Shown here: one piece after another, positions 46,955 through 55,656 of the stretch | Layout of the letters: each line of letters starts with the position of its first letter | Numbering within the stretch: position 1 is the first letter of the stretch | DNA from: Pseudomonas sp. DTU_2021_1001937_2_SI_NGA_ILE_001 | GTDB taxonomy: Bacteria; Pseudomonadota; Gammaproteobacteria; Pseudomonadales; Pseudomonadaceae | Length of the DNA stretch: 64,000 nt | Direction: 5' to 3' | NCBI RefSeq assembly: GCF_032463525.1 | Contig: NZ_CP135971.1 | Span: forward strand, 1-64,000 | The notes under the pieces: model-generated | The model's input: only the letters and a program-made list of their open reading frames with translations | Databases searched by the model: none | Told to the model about the DNA's origin: nothing | Program-made: the position numbers and the translations under genes

Positions 46955-48220
46955 ATGGAAAAAATCGCCTGCACGAATCTGGAGGGCTTCGTCGATATGC
47001 TCATGGATGCGATCTGCGTGGTGGACTCAGAGGGACGCTTTGTCTACGTCAACGCTGCATTCGAGAGAATCTTCGGCTATAGCCCCCAGGAACTGATCGG
47101 TATCCCCATGCTGCAGCTGGTCCACCCCGATGACCGCGCCAGAACCCTGGAGGCCGCGGCGCAAATCATGGGCGGTGAGCCCAAGCTGCATTTCGAGAAT
47201 CGTTACCTGCACAAGCAGGGCAATGTCGTGGATGTCATGTGGTCGGCGCGCTGGTCCGAAGAGGATCGCCTGCGCATCGCCGTGGCCCGTGACATCACAG
47301 CCCTCAAGCGCGCCAACGCGGTGCGCGCGACGCTGCTGGAGATCTCGGCAGCGGCCAGTATGGGCGATGACCTGCACGGGCTGTTCACGCGCATTCACCA
47401 ACTGCTGAGCCAGCTGCTGAGTGTCCGCTGGCTGTCCATCGCCTTGCAGGACGTCGAAAGTGGCACCCTGTCGTTCGCCTACCGCAGCGATGAATTGCAG
47501 TGTGCTGCGACCCAGTCGCTGGTCGATGAGGTGCTGAGCAGCGCCCAGCCGCGAGCGGGCAGTGACTGCCTGGCCGTACCCTTGCAGACCTCCAGCGGCA
47601 TCATTGGCGCGCTGTTGATTTCCAGCGGTCGTGACGAGCCTGCCCAGGTCGCCCAGGACCTGGAGCTGCTGCAAATTGTCTCCAGCCATGTGGCGGCGGC
47701 CATCGACCGCAAGCAACTTTATGAGCGCCTGCAGGTCATGGCTCGCTACGACCAGCTCACCGGGCTGGCCAATCGGGTGCTGCTGCAGGAGCGTCTGAAC
47801 CTGGCGGTTCGCCAGGCCGAGCGCTATGGCGACAAGCTGGCAGCCTTGTATCTGGATCTGGATCACTTCAAGCAGGTCAACGACACCCTGGGACATGCGG
47901 CGGGCGATGCCTTGCTGCAGGAAGTCGCACGGCGCCTGAGTGGCTGCGTGCGCGACAGCGATACCGTAGCGCGCATCGGCGGTGATGAGTTCGTGGTGCT
48001 GCTGGAGCGGGTACAGGGCGAGGCGGATGCCAGCCGCACGGCGCGGGCCATCGCTCGCGCGTTGCAGGCACCGGTGCGCCTTGGCGAGCACGACTGGACC
48101 ATCTCGGCCAGCATCGGTATCGCCTGCTATCCCGACGACGCTGGCGATCTGGCGCAGCTGTTCCGGCACGCTGACCAGGCCATGTACCAGGTCAAAAAGC
48201 AGCGTCATACGCACTCCTGA
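46955..48220 (+). CDS. PAS-GAF-GGDEF diguanylate cyclase
   Basis: A 421-residue soluble sensor. A PAS domain (about 10-120: VVDSEGRFVYVNAAFERIFGYS, PxD-type VHPDDR), a GAF domain (about 130-260: SVRWLSIALQDVESGTL, LAVPLQTSSGIIGALL) and a GGDEF domain (from 262) with the intact active site RIGGDEFVVLL (GGDEF at 342-346) are present. An RDSD inhibitory site lies at 333-336, five residues before GGDEF. It should make cyclic di-GMP and be inhibited by its product. No EAL domain. It stands alone, divergent from GDPD and 70 bp before the dehydrogenase gene. Confidence 0.93.
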   Translation: MEKIACTNLEGFVDMLMDAICVVDSEGRFVYVNAAFERIFGYSPQELIGIPMLQLVHPDDRARTLEAAAQIMGGEPKLHFENRYLHKQGNVVDVMWSARWSEEDRLRIAVARDITALKRANAVRATLLEISAAASMGDDLHGLFTRIHQLLSQLLSVRWLSIALQDVESGTLSFAYRSDELQCAATQSLVDEVLSSAQPRAGSDCLAVPLQTSSGIIGALLISSGRDEPAQVAQDLELLQIVSSHVAAAIDRKQLYERLQVMARYDQLTGLANRVLLQERLNLAVRQAERYGDKLAALYLDLDHFKQVNDTLGHAAGDALLQEVARRLSGCVRDSDTVARIGGDEFVVLLERVQGEADASRTARAIARALQAPVRLGEHDWTISASIGIACYPDDAGDLAQLFRHADQAMYQVKKQRHTHS

Positions 48221-48291
48221 GCTCGACAAGGCATGCAGCGAGGCGATCACTCGGGTTAAGGTCGGGGTTTTCCGGGCAAGAGCTGACAATC

Positions 48292-49227
48292 ATGACAACC
48301 CTGCTGGTGCTGGTCGAAAACCTCAATGACTACCTGCCGATCCTCGAGGACGGCGGGTTCAGCCTGATCCGTGCGCAGACCCCCGAGCGCCGTGCGCAGG
48401 TCATCGCCGAACAGGGTGGGCAGATCGACGCGGTGGTCACCCGTGGCCCGCTGGGGCTGTTCGCCGAGGAAATGGATGCCATGCCGAACCTGCGGCTCAT
48501 CTGCGTCAGCGGCGCCGGTTATGAAAAGGTCGATGTCGCCGCCGCCCAGGCGCGCGGCATCCTGGTCAGCAATGGCGCCGGAGTCAACGCGCCGACAGTC
48601 GCCGACCATGCCATGGCCCTGTTGCTGGCGATGGTGCGCGACATTCCGCAGGCCGATGCTTCGGTGCGCCGTAGCGAGTGGCGCAAGGTCATGTGCCCAT
48701 CGTTTGCCGGCAAGCGCCTGGGCATCCTCGGGCTGGGCGCCGTGGGCCTGGAGATTGCCCGGCGCGCCGAAGCCTTCGGCATGCATATCGACTACCACAA
48801 TCGTCGCCCGCGCCAGGACCTGGCGTATCGTTGGCAGCCGTCGGTGCGTGAACTGGCCGAGGCGGCGGACTTTCTGGTGCTCGCCACGCCCGGCGGCGCG
48901 GCTACCCATCATCTGGTGGATGCCGAGGTGTTGCAGGCGCTCGGTACGCAGGGCTACCTGGTCAACGTCGCCCGTGCTTCGGTGGTCGACACCCAGGCGC
49001 TGCTGGCCGCCTTGCAGGCTGGGCAGATCGCCGGTGCCGCGCTGGACGTCTTCGATGACGAACCCCAGGTGCCTGACGCCTTCAAGGCCCTCGCCAATGT
49101 GGTGCTGACACCCCATGTAGCCGGGCTTTCGCCCGAGGCGTCCGGAGACTCCGTACGCCTGGTGCGCGACAACCTGCTGGCGTTTTTCGCTGGCCGACCG
49201 CTGCTGACCCCCGTGGCGGCCGAATGA
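48292..49227 (+). CDS. D-isomer-specific 2-hydroxyacid dehydrogenase
   Basis: A 311-residue NAD(P)-dependent enzyme. The nucleotide-binding motif LGILGLGAVGLEIARRAEAFGMHIDYHNRRP ends in HNRR, which favours NADPH. The catalytic triad is Arg in NVARASVVD, Glu in VFDDEPQVP and His in LTPHVAGLSP. It reduces 2-keto acids such as glyoxylate, hydroxypyruvate or 2-ketogluconate; the exact substrate is not shown by the sequence. It is the only gene of this kind in the window; the neighbouring GGDEF gene is unrelated in function. Confidence 0.88.
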   Translation: MTTLLVLVENLNDYLPILEDGGFSLIRAQTPERRAQVIAEQGGQIDAVVTRGPLGLFAEEMDAMPNLRLICVSGAGYEKVDVAAAQARGILVSNGAGVNAPTVADHAMALLLAMVRDIPQADASVRRSEWRKVMCPSFAGKRLGILGLGAVGLEIARRAEAFGMHIDYHNRRPRQDLAYRWQPSVRELAEAADFLVLATPGGAATHHLVDAEVLQALGTQGYLVNVARASVVDTQALLAALQAGQIAGAALDVFDDEPQVPDAFKALANVVLTPHVAGLSPEASGDSVRLVRDNLLAFFAGRPLLTPVAAE

Positions 49228-49242
49228 CAAGCCGCCCCGGGG

Positions 49243-50661
49243 CTACGGCATCACCGGCGGCGTATAGCTGAGGGTGGTGCCCAGGGCCCAGAGCAGCAAC
49301 AGTACGATGGGCGCATGCACCAGCAGCTGCACGAAGGAAAACCCGATCAGGTCGCGAGCCTTGAGGCCCAGCACGCCAAGCAACGGCAGCATGTAGAAGG
49401 GGTTGATCAGGTTCGGCAGCGCCTCGGCGGCGTTGTAGATCTGTACCGCCCAGCCCAGGTGGTACTGCAGCTCGTTGGCCACTTGCATCACATAGGGTGC
49501 CTCGATGATCCACTTGCCGCCGCCGGAGGGGATGAAGAAGCCTAGGACGGCGGAATAGATGCCCATCAGCACGGCATAGGTATCGTGGGTGGCGATGCTG
49601 GTGAAGAACAGTGAGATGTGATGCGCCAGGGTCTGTGCGTCACTGCCCTTGACCGTGGTCAGCAGTGCGGCGATCGAACCGTACAGCGGGAACTGGATCA
49701 GCACCCCAGTGGTGGTCGGCACGGCCCGCGCCACGGCGTCGAGGAAGCTGCGCGGCCGCCAGTGCAGCAGCGCGCCGAGCATGATGAACAGGAAGTTGTA
49801 GGTGTTCAGCCCGGAGATCGCGGTGATCGCCGGCTTGCTGCTGAACTCGTTGAGCAGCCAGCCGGCGCCCAGCACCACCAGCACGATGATCAGCAACGGG
49901 CTGTATTCCAGCCATTCGCCGGGGCGGGTGCGTGGCGCCAGTGGCGGCAGGTTGAAGGCCGGGTCGACGCCGCAGTCCTCGGCGCTGCGGGCACTGGACG
50001 GGCCCGGAGCCGTGGCGTAGGCGACGATCACCGACACCACCAGCAGCACCAGCAGAATGGCGCCGGACTGCCAGAGGAAAATGGTTTCGGTGAACGGAAT
50101 CACCCCGGTGATGGCCAGGATCGACGGCGGCAGGCTGGCCGGGTTGGCCTGCAGCTGCGCCGCCGAGGAAGAAATGCCCAGTGCCCATACCGCCCCCAGC
50201 CCCAGGTAGGCTGCCGCACCGGCGGCGCGGTAATCCATCTTCAGGTCACTGCGCCGCGCCAGGGCGCGTACCAGCAGGCCCCCGAACACCAGCGACAGGC
50301 CCCAGTTGAGCAGCGAGGCGAGCATCGAGATGATCGCTACCCAGGCCACCGCCGAGCGGCCATTGGCGGGGATACGTGCCAGGCGGTCGATCAGGCGCAC
50401 GGCAGGCGGTGAACTGGCCACCACGTAGCCGCTGATGACCACGAAGGCCATCTGCAGGGTGAAGGGAATCAGGCTCCAGAAGCCATCGCCGAAGGCTTTG
50501 GCGGTATCGGCCGGCCTGGCACCCATGCCCAGCACGGCGAGGGTGACGATCAGTACCGCCAAGGCGGCGAACACCCAGGCGTCGGGGAACCAGCGCTCGG
50601 CCCAGGCCGAGCAGCGCAGGGCGAAACGGGCGGAACGGCTTTCCTGAAGGGAAGCGGACAT
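49243..50661 (-). CDS. atoE: Short-chain fatty acid transporter of the AtoE family
   Basis: A 472-residue inner-membrane protein with about 12 hydrophobic segments (WVFAALAVLIVTLAVLGMGA, FVVISGYVVASSPPAVRLIDRLA, and others). It contains the AtoE-type loop GFFIPSGGGKWIIEAPYVMQVA and the GWAVQIYNAAEALPNLINPF segment. AtoE carries short-chain fatty acids such as acetoacetate or butyrate into the cell. It follows atoDA on the minus strand after a terminator hairpin, so it may be expressed at a lower level than the CoA-transferase genes. Confidence 0.88.
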   Translation of the reverse strand: MSASLQESRSARFALRCSAWAERWFPDAWVFAALAVLIVTLAVLGMGARPADTAKAFGDGFWSLIPFTLQMAFVVISGYVVASSPPAVRLIDRLARIPANGRSAVAWVAIISMLASLLNWGLSLVFGGLLVRALARRSDLKMDYRAAGAAAYLGLGAVWALGISSSAAQLQANPASLPPSILAITGVIPFTETIFLWQSGAILLVLLVVSVIVAYATAPGPSSARSAEDCGVDPAFNLPPLAPRTRPGEWLEYSPLLIIVLVVLGAGWLLNEFSSKPAITAISGLNTYNFLFIMLGALLHWRPRSFLDAVARAVPTTTGVLIQFPLYGSIAALLTTVKGSDAQTLAHHISLFFTSIATHDTYAVLMGIYSAVLGFFIPSGGGKWIIEAPYVMQVANELQYHLGWAVQIYNAAEALPNLINPFYMLPLLGVLGLKARDLIGFSFVQLLVHAPIVLLLLWALGTTLSYTPPVMP

Positions 50662-50693
50662 GAGGGAACCTCGTTATTGTTTTTATAGGTGTG

Positions 50694-50717
50694 AAAAGGC
50701 CCCTGGTGAGGGGCCTT
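50694..50717 (-). terminator. Intrinsic terminator between atoA and atoE
   Basis: A perfect 9-bp stem (AAGGCCCCT at 50696-50704 with 50709-50717), 4-base loop; on the minus strand it ends in TTTT. It lies 7 bp after the atoA stop and before atoE. Confidence 0.72.
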
Positions 50718-50723
50718 CGAGTT

Positions 50724-51380
50724 TCAGAAGGTCATCTCGATGACGTCGTCGGGCACCACCAGGCGCCCGGCAGTCTTGGCGACGATTTCCTCGATGCTGA
50801 TACCGGGGGCGCGTTCGCGCAGGATGAACGCGCCGTCGGCGATCTCCAGATAGGCCAGGTCGGTCAGCACGCGGCGGATGCAACCGGCACCGGTGAGCGG
50901 TAGCTCACAGCGCTCCAGCAGCTTGGATTCGCCGTCCTTGGAAGCGTGGGTCATGGTGACGATGATGTTTTCCGCACCGGCCACCAGATCCATGGCGCCG
51001 CCCATGCCCTTGACTAGCTTGCCCGGAATCATCCAGGAGGCAATGTTGCCCTGCACGTCCACCTCGAAGGCACCCAGCACGGTGAGGTCGACGTGCCCGC
51101 CGCGGATCATCGCGAAGGAGTCGGCGGAGTGGAAGATCGACGCGCCTTTCACGGCCGTGACGGTCTGCTTGCCAGCATTGATCATGTCGGCATCGAGGGT
51201 CGCTTCAGTGGGGAATTCACCCATGCCCAGCAAGCCGTTTTCCGATTGCAGCATCACCTGCATGCCGGCAGGGACATAGTTGGCGACCAGGGTCGGAATG
51301 CCGATGCCCAGGTTCACGTAGTAGCCGTCCTTGAGTTCGCGGGCGACCCGTTGAGCCATTTGTTCGCGGGAAAGTGCCAT
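50724..51380 (-). CDS. atoA: 3-oxoacid CoA-transferase subunit B
   Basis: A 218-residue subunit of the family I CoA-transferases. The catalytic Glu is in LQSENGLLGMGEFP (about residues 44-58), and GGHVDLTVLGAFEVDVQGNIASWMIPGKLVKGMGGAMDLVAGA is the usual core. With AtoD it exchanges CoA between succinyl-CoA or acetyl-CoA and acetoacetate. The ATG at 51380 lies 2 bp after the atoD stop. The gene could equally be called scoB; donor preference is not readable. Confidence 0.92.
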   Translation of the reverse strand: MALSREQMAQRVARELKDGYYVNLGIGIPTLVANYVPAGMQVMLQSENGLLGMGEFPTEATLDADMINAGKQTVTAVKGASIFHSADSFAMIRGGHVDLTVLGAFEVDVQGNIASWMIPGKLVKGMGGAMDLVAGAENIIVTMTHASKDGESKLLERCELPLTGAGCIRRVLTDLAYLEIADGAFILRERAPGISIEEIVAKTAGRLVVPDDVIEMTF

Positions 51381-51382
51381 GC

Positions 51383-52084
51383 TCAGGCTCCTTTGAGGGT
51401 GCGCTTTTCGATGCGCTTCTCGAAACGGCCCTGGATCAGCCGGTCGACGTAGATGCCGGGGGTGTGGATGTGTGCCGGGTCCAGCTCGCCAGGGGCGACG
51501 ATTTCCTCGACTTCGACCACCGTGATGCGTCCGGCCATGGCGACCAGCGGGTTGAAGTTCTGCGCGGTATGGCGGTAGATGACGTTGCCGTAATAGTCCG
51601 CCTTCCAGCCCTTGACCAGGGCGAAGTCGCCGCTGATGGCCTCTTCGAGGATGTAGTCGCGGCCATTGAATTGTCGGCTTTCCTTGCCCTCGGCCACTGG
51701 CGTACCGAAGCCGGTGGCGGTGTAGAAGGCTGGAATGCCGGCACCGCCTGCGCGGAGTTTTTCCGCCAGGGTGCCTTGTGGGGTGAGGTCGACTTCCAGC
51801 TCGCCACTGAGCAGTTGCTGCTCGAACAGCGCGTTCTCGCCCACGTAGGAGGAGATCATCTTGCGGATCTGCCGGTCTTCCAGAAGGATCCCCAGGCCGA
51901 AACCGTCGACTCCGCAGTTGTTGGAAACCACGGTCAGGCCACGGGTGCCCATGCGGCGGATCTGTGCGATGAGGTTCTCGGGGATGCCGCACAGGCCGAA
52001 GCCGCCGCACAGCACGGTCATGTCGTCGCTCAGCCCGGTGAGGGCCTCCTCGTAGCTCGCTACTCGCTTGTCGAGTCCAGCCAT
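51383..52084 (-). CDS. atoD: 3-oxoacid CoA-transferase subunit A
   Basis: A 233-residue subunit with the family signature [19 protein letters not shown] near the N-terminus and [41 protein letters not shown] in the second half. It forms a heterodimer or heterotetramer with AtoA in acetoacetate activation. The ATG at 52084 has AGAGG about 8 bases upstream; a TTG at 52090 is a poorer start. First gene of the minus-strand operon, 129 bp divergent from a LysR gene. Confidence 0.92.
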   Translation of the reverse strand: MAGLDKRVASYEEALTGLSDDMTVLCGGFGLCGIPENLIAQIRRMGTRGLTVVSNNCGVDGFGLGILLEDRQIRKMISSYVGENALFEQQLLSGELEVDLTPQGTLAEKLRAGGAGIPAFYTATGFGTPVAEGKESRQFNGRDYILEEAISGDFALVKGWKADYYGNVIYRHTAQNFNPLVAMAGRITVVEVEEIVAPGELDPAHIHTPGIYVDRLIQGRFEKRIEKRTLKGA

Positions 52085-52213
52085 GGTCAATGCCTCTTGT
52101 TGTTCTTGTGTTACAGACAGCCTAGCCGTCTGTTGCCATGCAAGACATCTTCAGTGTCGGCAGCTGATTTGTTAATTTTGTTTTTCTGATCTTTTCATAA
52201 GAAATCCAAATCA

Positions 52214-53104
52214 ATGAATGTCAAGCAGCTTCGTGCCTTCGTCGCCGTGGCCGAGTGCCTGAGCTTCGCCCAGGCCGGTGAACGTCTGCACCTGTCCCAG
52301 CCGGCGCTGAGCCTGACCATCAAGTCGCTGGAGGAGTCGCTGGGTGGGCAGTTGCTGATGCGCAGCACTCGCAGCGTCAGCCTGACCCCGGAAGGCGAGG
52401 TGCTGTTGCCCAAGGCCCGGCAACTGCTGGCCGACTGGGACAACACCGAGGAACTGCTGCACCAGCATTTCACCCTGCAACTGGGCAAGGTGTCGCTGGC
52501 CGCCATGCCATCGTTCGCCAGCAGCCGCCTGCCGGCGGCGCTCCAGGTGTTTCGCCGACTGCATCCGCGGGTCAACGTGGCGGTGCACGACGTGATCAAC
52601 GAAGAGGTGCTGGAGATGGTTCGCCAGCGCCGCGTCGAGCTGGGAATCGGTTTCGAACCCGAGCCGGGCCACTCGCTGCACTTCACGCCGTTCTGTGTCG
52701 ACCGCTTCGTCGCCGTGGTGCCCGCCGATTCACCATTGGCCGGGCGCCAGGTGCTGCAGTGGAGCGAACTGCTGGGCGAGGACTTCATTGCCCTGCAGCG
52801 TCCATCGGCGGTGCGCCTGCTGCTGGAGCAGTCGATCGCCGCGCAGCACGGCCGCCTGGCGGTGGCGTTCGAGAGCCATCAGCTGGCGACGGTGGGGCGC
52901 ATGGTCGCCAGCGGCCTGGGCGTCAGTGCGGTGCCGGCGCTGTGCATTCAGCAGATGCAAGAGCTGGGCGCGTGCTGCATCGCCCTGGAAGGGCCGCGCA
53001 TCGAGCGGCGCATCGGCCTGATGACCCTGGCCGGGCAGCAACTCTCGGTGGCCGCACAGGCGCTGCGCGAGGTGCTCATTACCCATGCATCGATGGGCCG
53101 ATAG
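52214..53104 (+). CDS. LysR-family regulator divergent from atoDA
   Basis: A 296-residue LysR regulator. The DNA-binding part is MNVKQLRAFVAVAECLSFAQAGERLHLSQPALSLTIKSLEESLGGQLLMRSTRSVSLTPEG. The effector domain begins about residue 90 (KVSLAAMPSFASSRLPAAL) and includes VASGLGVSAVPALCIQQMQ. Divergent orientation from atoD across 129 bp suggests that it controls the short-chain fatty acid genes. The ligand may be acetoacetate or a CoA ester, by inference only. Confidence 0.9.
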   Translation: MNVKQLRAFVAVAECLSFAQAGERLHLSQPALSLTIKSLEESLGGQLLMRSTRSVSLTPEGEVLLPKARQLLADWDNTEELLHQHFTLQLGKVSLAAMPSFASSRLPAALQVFRRLHPRVNVAVHDVINEEVLEMVRQRRVELGIGFEPEPGHSLHFTPFCVDRFVAVVPADSPLAGRQVLQWSELLGEDFIALQRPSAVRLLLEQSIAAQHGRLAVAFESHQLATVGRMVASGLGVSAVPALCIQQMQELGACCIALEGPRIERRIGLMTLAGQQLSVAAQALREVLITHASMGR

Positions 53105-53192
53105 TCACTATCGACTGGGGTGATTTTTTGGCGACCGGGGGGCGGGATTAACCTTTGTTCATTCCCGAATCGAACCTTCCAAGGAGGTCGCC

Positions 53193-53468
53193 ATGAACCG
53201 TTTTACCGCGCTTGCCCTGTTGTTCAGCGTCGCCGTGCTCAGCGGCTGCTCCACTCATCACGCCGTCGAGCAACGCCCTTACTCCGCCGAGGAAAGCCGC
53301 CAGTTGGCCCTGGAAGACCTCAACCGTCGTGGTCTGTCATTCGATGAGTACCAGGCCCGCAAGGCGCAGCTGCTCGCCGATCCGCAGATCCAACAGGTGC
53401 GTGCCTTCGACCGGAATGCCGAAGTGCGTGTCGATGCCAACGCCGTTGCCGATGACCGTCAGGGCTGA
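53193..53468 (+). CDS. Small lipoprotein, unknown function
   Basis: A 91-residue protein with a lipoprotein signal (MNRFTALALLFSVAVLSGC, lipobox LSGC) and a short mature part (THHAVEQRPYSAEESRQLALEDLNRRGLSF). AAGGAGGT lies 5 bases before the ATG, a very strong ribosome binding site. A short C-terminal charged region (VRVDANAVADDRQ) may be disordered. No family was recognised; likely anchored in the outer membrane because residue +2 after Cys is not Asp. Confidence 0.8.
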   Translation: MNRFTALALLFSVAVLSGCSTHHAVEQRPYSAEESRQLALEDLNRRGLSFDEYQARKAQLLADPQIQQVRAFDRNAEVRVDANAVADDRQG

Positions 53469-53604
53469 AACGCCCTGACAGTTTTCTGATCTGGCCCTTC
53501 ATTAGAAACTGTACTGCTCGAACTTTCCTGTAACTGTCCGTGTGTTTGCGCCCGCCGGCTCGGTAACGTGAGTGGCTTATCTCACTGCCTGTCTGGACCG
53601 TCGC

Positions 53605-54213
53605 ATGTCTTTGTCGCTCGATCTGCTCCTGGCTTTCGCCTTGTTCGCCCTGGTCACTTCCATCACGCCGGGTCCCAATAACATGATGCTGCTGGCTTCG
53701 GGCGTGAACTTCGGTTTTCGTCGCACGCTACCGCACATGCTGGGGATCAGTAGCGGCTTCATGGTGCTGGTGCTGGCGGTGGGCTTCGGACTGGGTCAAC
53801 TGTTCCAGAGCTGGCCGTTGCTCTACACCCTGCTGCGTTACGCAGGCGGCGCGTATTTGCTGTACCTGGCCTGGAAGATCGCGACCTCGGGGCCTGCCGG
53901 CGACAGCGGCGAGTCGCGCGGAGAACCCTTGGGGTTCTTTGCCGCCGCGCTGTTTCAGTGGGTCAACCCCAAGGCCTGGGTGATGGCCATCGGCGCGATC
54001 ACCACCTATACCCCGATGCAGGGTTACTTCACCAATGTGCTGGTGATCGCGGCGGTATTCGCCCTGATCAACCTGCCGGGTGTGGGGATCTGGGCGGGGT
54101 TTGGCAGCCTGCTGCGCAATGTGTTGCGCGACCCGCAGCGGGTGAGGCTATTCAATGCCGTGATGGCGCTGCTGCTGGTGCTGTCGCTGTATCCACTGGT
54201 GGTCCAGCACTGA
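53605..54213 (+). CDS. LysE/RhtB-family amino-acid exporter
   Basis: A 202-residue inner-membrane protein with six predicted segments. The N-terminal family motif is ALVTSITPGPNNMMLLASGVNFGFRRTLPHMLG (about 15-45); the C-terminal half has GFFAAALFQWVNPKAWVMAIGAI. LysE/RhtB proteins export amino acids or homoserine lactone. The ATG at 53605 starts SLSLDLLLAFALFA; an upstream frame start at 53572 gives a poor leader. No regulator of the usual type is adjacent. Confidence 0.9.
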   Translation: MSLSLDLLLAFALFALVTSITPGPNNMMLLASGVNFGFRRTLPHMLGISSGFMVLVLAVGFGLGQLFQSWPLLYTLLRYAGGAYLLYLAWKIATSGPAGDSGESRGEPLGFFAAALFQWVNPKAWVMAIGAITTYTPMQGYFTNVLVIAAVFALINLPGVGIWAGFGSLLRNVLRDPQRVRLFNAVMALLLVLSLYPLVVQH

Positions 54214-54216
54214 TTC

Positions 54217-54246
54217 CGTTGGAGCAAGCTTGCTCGCGAAGGCGGC
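54217..54246. repeat. REP-type palindrome
   Basis: GGAGCAAGCTTGCTCGCGAAG-type sequence with the palindromic core GAGCAAGCTTGCTC, the common Pseudomonas REP form. It lies exactly between the LysE stop and the start of a transporter relic, so it may mark the deletion junction. A related unit is at 1012-1035. Confidence 0.7.
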
Positions 54247-54249
54247 GTC

Positions 54250-54480
54250 ATGTTCACAGCAAACTCAGCGACCGGCACGCAACATGCCACGAAGAATTAC
54301 GGTTTGCTGTACCTGGCGCAGGGGATCGGTTCGCTATTCGACGGCCCTGCAGCGGCGTGGCTGCACCCGTACACCGACAGCAGATACCCGGTGTTCGGGA
54401 TCGCGATTACCTTCGACGTGTTGACCGCGTTCCTGGCGGACTTCGTGCTCAAGCGCGCGGCATGCCTGGCTGCATCGTCA
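54250..54480 (+). pseudogene. Relic of an oxalate/formate-type MFS transporter (C-terminal fragment)
   Basis: About 70 codons read TATKNYGLLYLAQGIGSLFDGPAAAW and VFGIAITFDVLTAFLADFVLKR (in part HATKNYGLLYLAQG), the ending of the OFA subgroup of MFS carriers: the G-x-K-N-Y-G-L-L-Y loop and the last two membrane segments. The remaining 350-450 residues of such a carrier are absent; a REP-type repeat lies immediately upstream. After LKR the frame runs into unrelated residues and overlaps the convergent wza-like gene end. It is therefore a decayed 3' end, with no ribosome binding site of its own. Confidence 0.72.
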
Positions 54481-54520
54481 TGCGCTGAAAACGGCATGAG
54501 TGTTCACGCCCGTCAGCCGA

Positions 54521-55609
54521 TCAGTTGCGGAACGCCGCGCCGGTCTGTACCACGCTGGCCGAGCCCAGCAGCTGACTGATGAAGCGGCTCCAGCGGGTGA
54601 TGTTGGCGGGACCGACGAACACCACATCCTGGGCCTTGAGTTCGAACTGTCGGGCCAGCAGGTAGGCAGTGGGCTTCTTGGCATTGAGGTGGTAGACCGT
54701 GGACGGTGCGTTGGCCTGGTTGTCCGCGCCACGGATCACATACACCGCATCGCCATCGGCGCTGTCGGGGCTCAGGCCCCCGGAATTGCCCAAGGCCTCA
54801 AGCAGCGTGACCTGGGTGGTGCCGAACGACAGTACCTGCGGGTTGCGCACCTCGCCGAGCACATAGATGCGGTTCTTCGAATTGCTGTTCAGGTGCAGGT
54901 GATCGCCATCCTTGAGGAAGATCCGCCCCAACTGCGAGTCCTTGCGGTTCAGCCCGTCGATGTCGATCAGGTAATCCCGGCCATCGCGGCGCAGGGTCAG
55001 GCTGGCCAGGTCGGCATCGGTGAGGTCGACGCCGGCGGTACTCACCGCCTGCACCAGGCTCAGGGGAATGTTGCTGATGGCCTGTTGGCCGGGGGTGCGG
55101 AACGAGCCGGAAAGCAGCACACGCTGACTGTTGTAGCGCAGCACCTTCACGTCCACCTTGACCTCGGTGTACTGCGGCGCCAGGCCCATGCGCAGTTGTT
55201 CACGAATCTGCCGCACGGTGCGGCCGCCGGCCTGGATACGGCCGACGTAGGGAAAATACAGCGTGCCGTCGCTCTGCACTTCACGGGTGTTGGCGTCGAG
55301 CTGGTCCTGGGAGCCCGGCGCGGTCAGCTCGGGGTGTTCGAACACCGTCACCAGCAGCGTGTCGCCAGGCCCGACCCGGTACTCCGGGGTCTGGTAGTTC
55401 AACAGCTCGGGCGGCAGCGCCTTGCCATTGGCCTGGGCGACCTGCTGCTGTTGCTGCAGGGTCTGGGGGGTGATGTTCACCAGCCTGGCCTTGGGGCCGT
55501 CAGGGTCATTGGCCTCGACGTCTTCGAGGTCCATGTGTTGGCCAGGGGCGAAGGCACAGCCTTGCAGGAACAGCACGAACAGCAGTAAGGCGACGGGATT
55601 TCGATACAT
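54521..55609 (-). CDS. Outer-membrane polysaccharide export lipoprotein (Wza family)
   Basis: A 362-residue lipoprotein. The signal is MYRNPVALLLFVLFLQGC (lipobox LQGC). The Poly_export domain (YRVGPGDTLLVTVFEHPELTAPG, GTLYFPYVGRIQAGGRTVRQIREQLRMGL) is followed by two SLBB-type domains (RVLLSGSFRTPGQQ, IYVLGEVRNPQVLSF). It forms the outer-membrane channel of the second polysaccharide system. Its gene is the last of the operon, 47 bp after the sugar transferase, while the kinase gene lies at the other end. Confidence 0.92.
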   Translation of the reverse strand: MYRNPVALLLFVLFLQGCAFAPGQHMDLEDVEANDPDGPKARLVNITPQTLQQQQQVAQANGKALPPELLNYQTPEYRVGPGDTLLVTVFEHPELTAPGSQDQLDANTREVQSDGTLYFPYVGRIQAGGRTVRQIREQLRMGLAPQYTEVKVDVKVLRYNSQRVLLSGSFRTPGQQAISNIPLSLVQAVSTAGVDLTDADLASLTLRRDGRDYLIDIDGLNRKDSQLGRIFLKDGDHLHLNSNSKNRIYVLGEVRNPQVLSFGTTQVTLLEALGNSGGLSPDSADGDAVYVIRGADNQANAPSTVYHLNAKKPTAYLLARQFELKAQDVVFVGPANITRWSRFISQLLGSASVVQTGAAFRN

Positions 55610-55656
55610 GGGGTGGTTTCCTTTCTGAGAGTACGCAGGGATGAGGCGGTGCGGGG

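Noticed and set aside
53577..53762. Minus-strand frame within the LysE gene
   Set aside because: Complementary to a well-supported gene and lacks a ribosome binding site.
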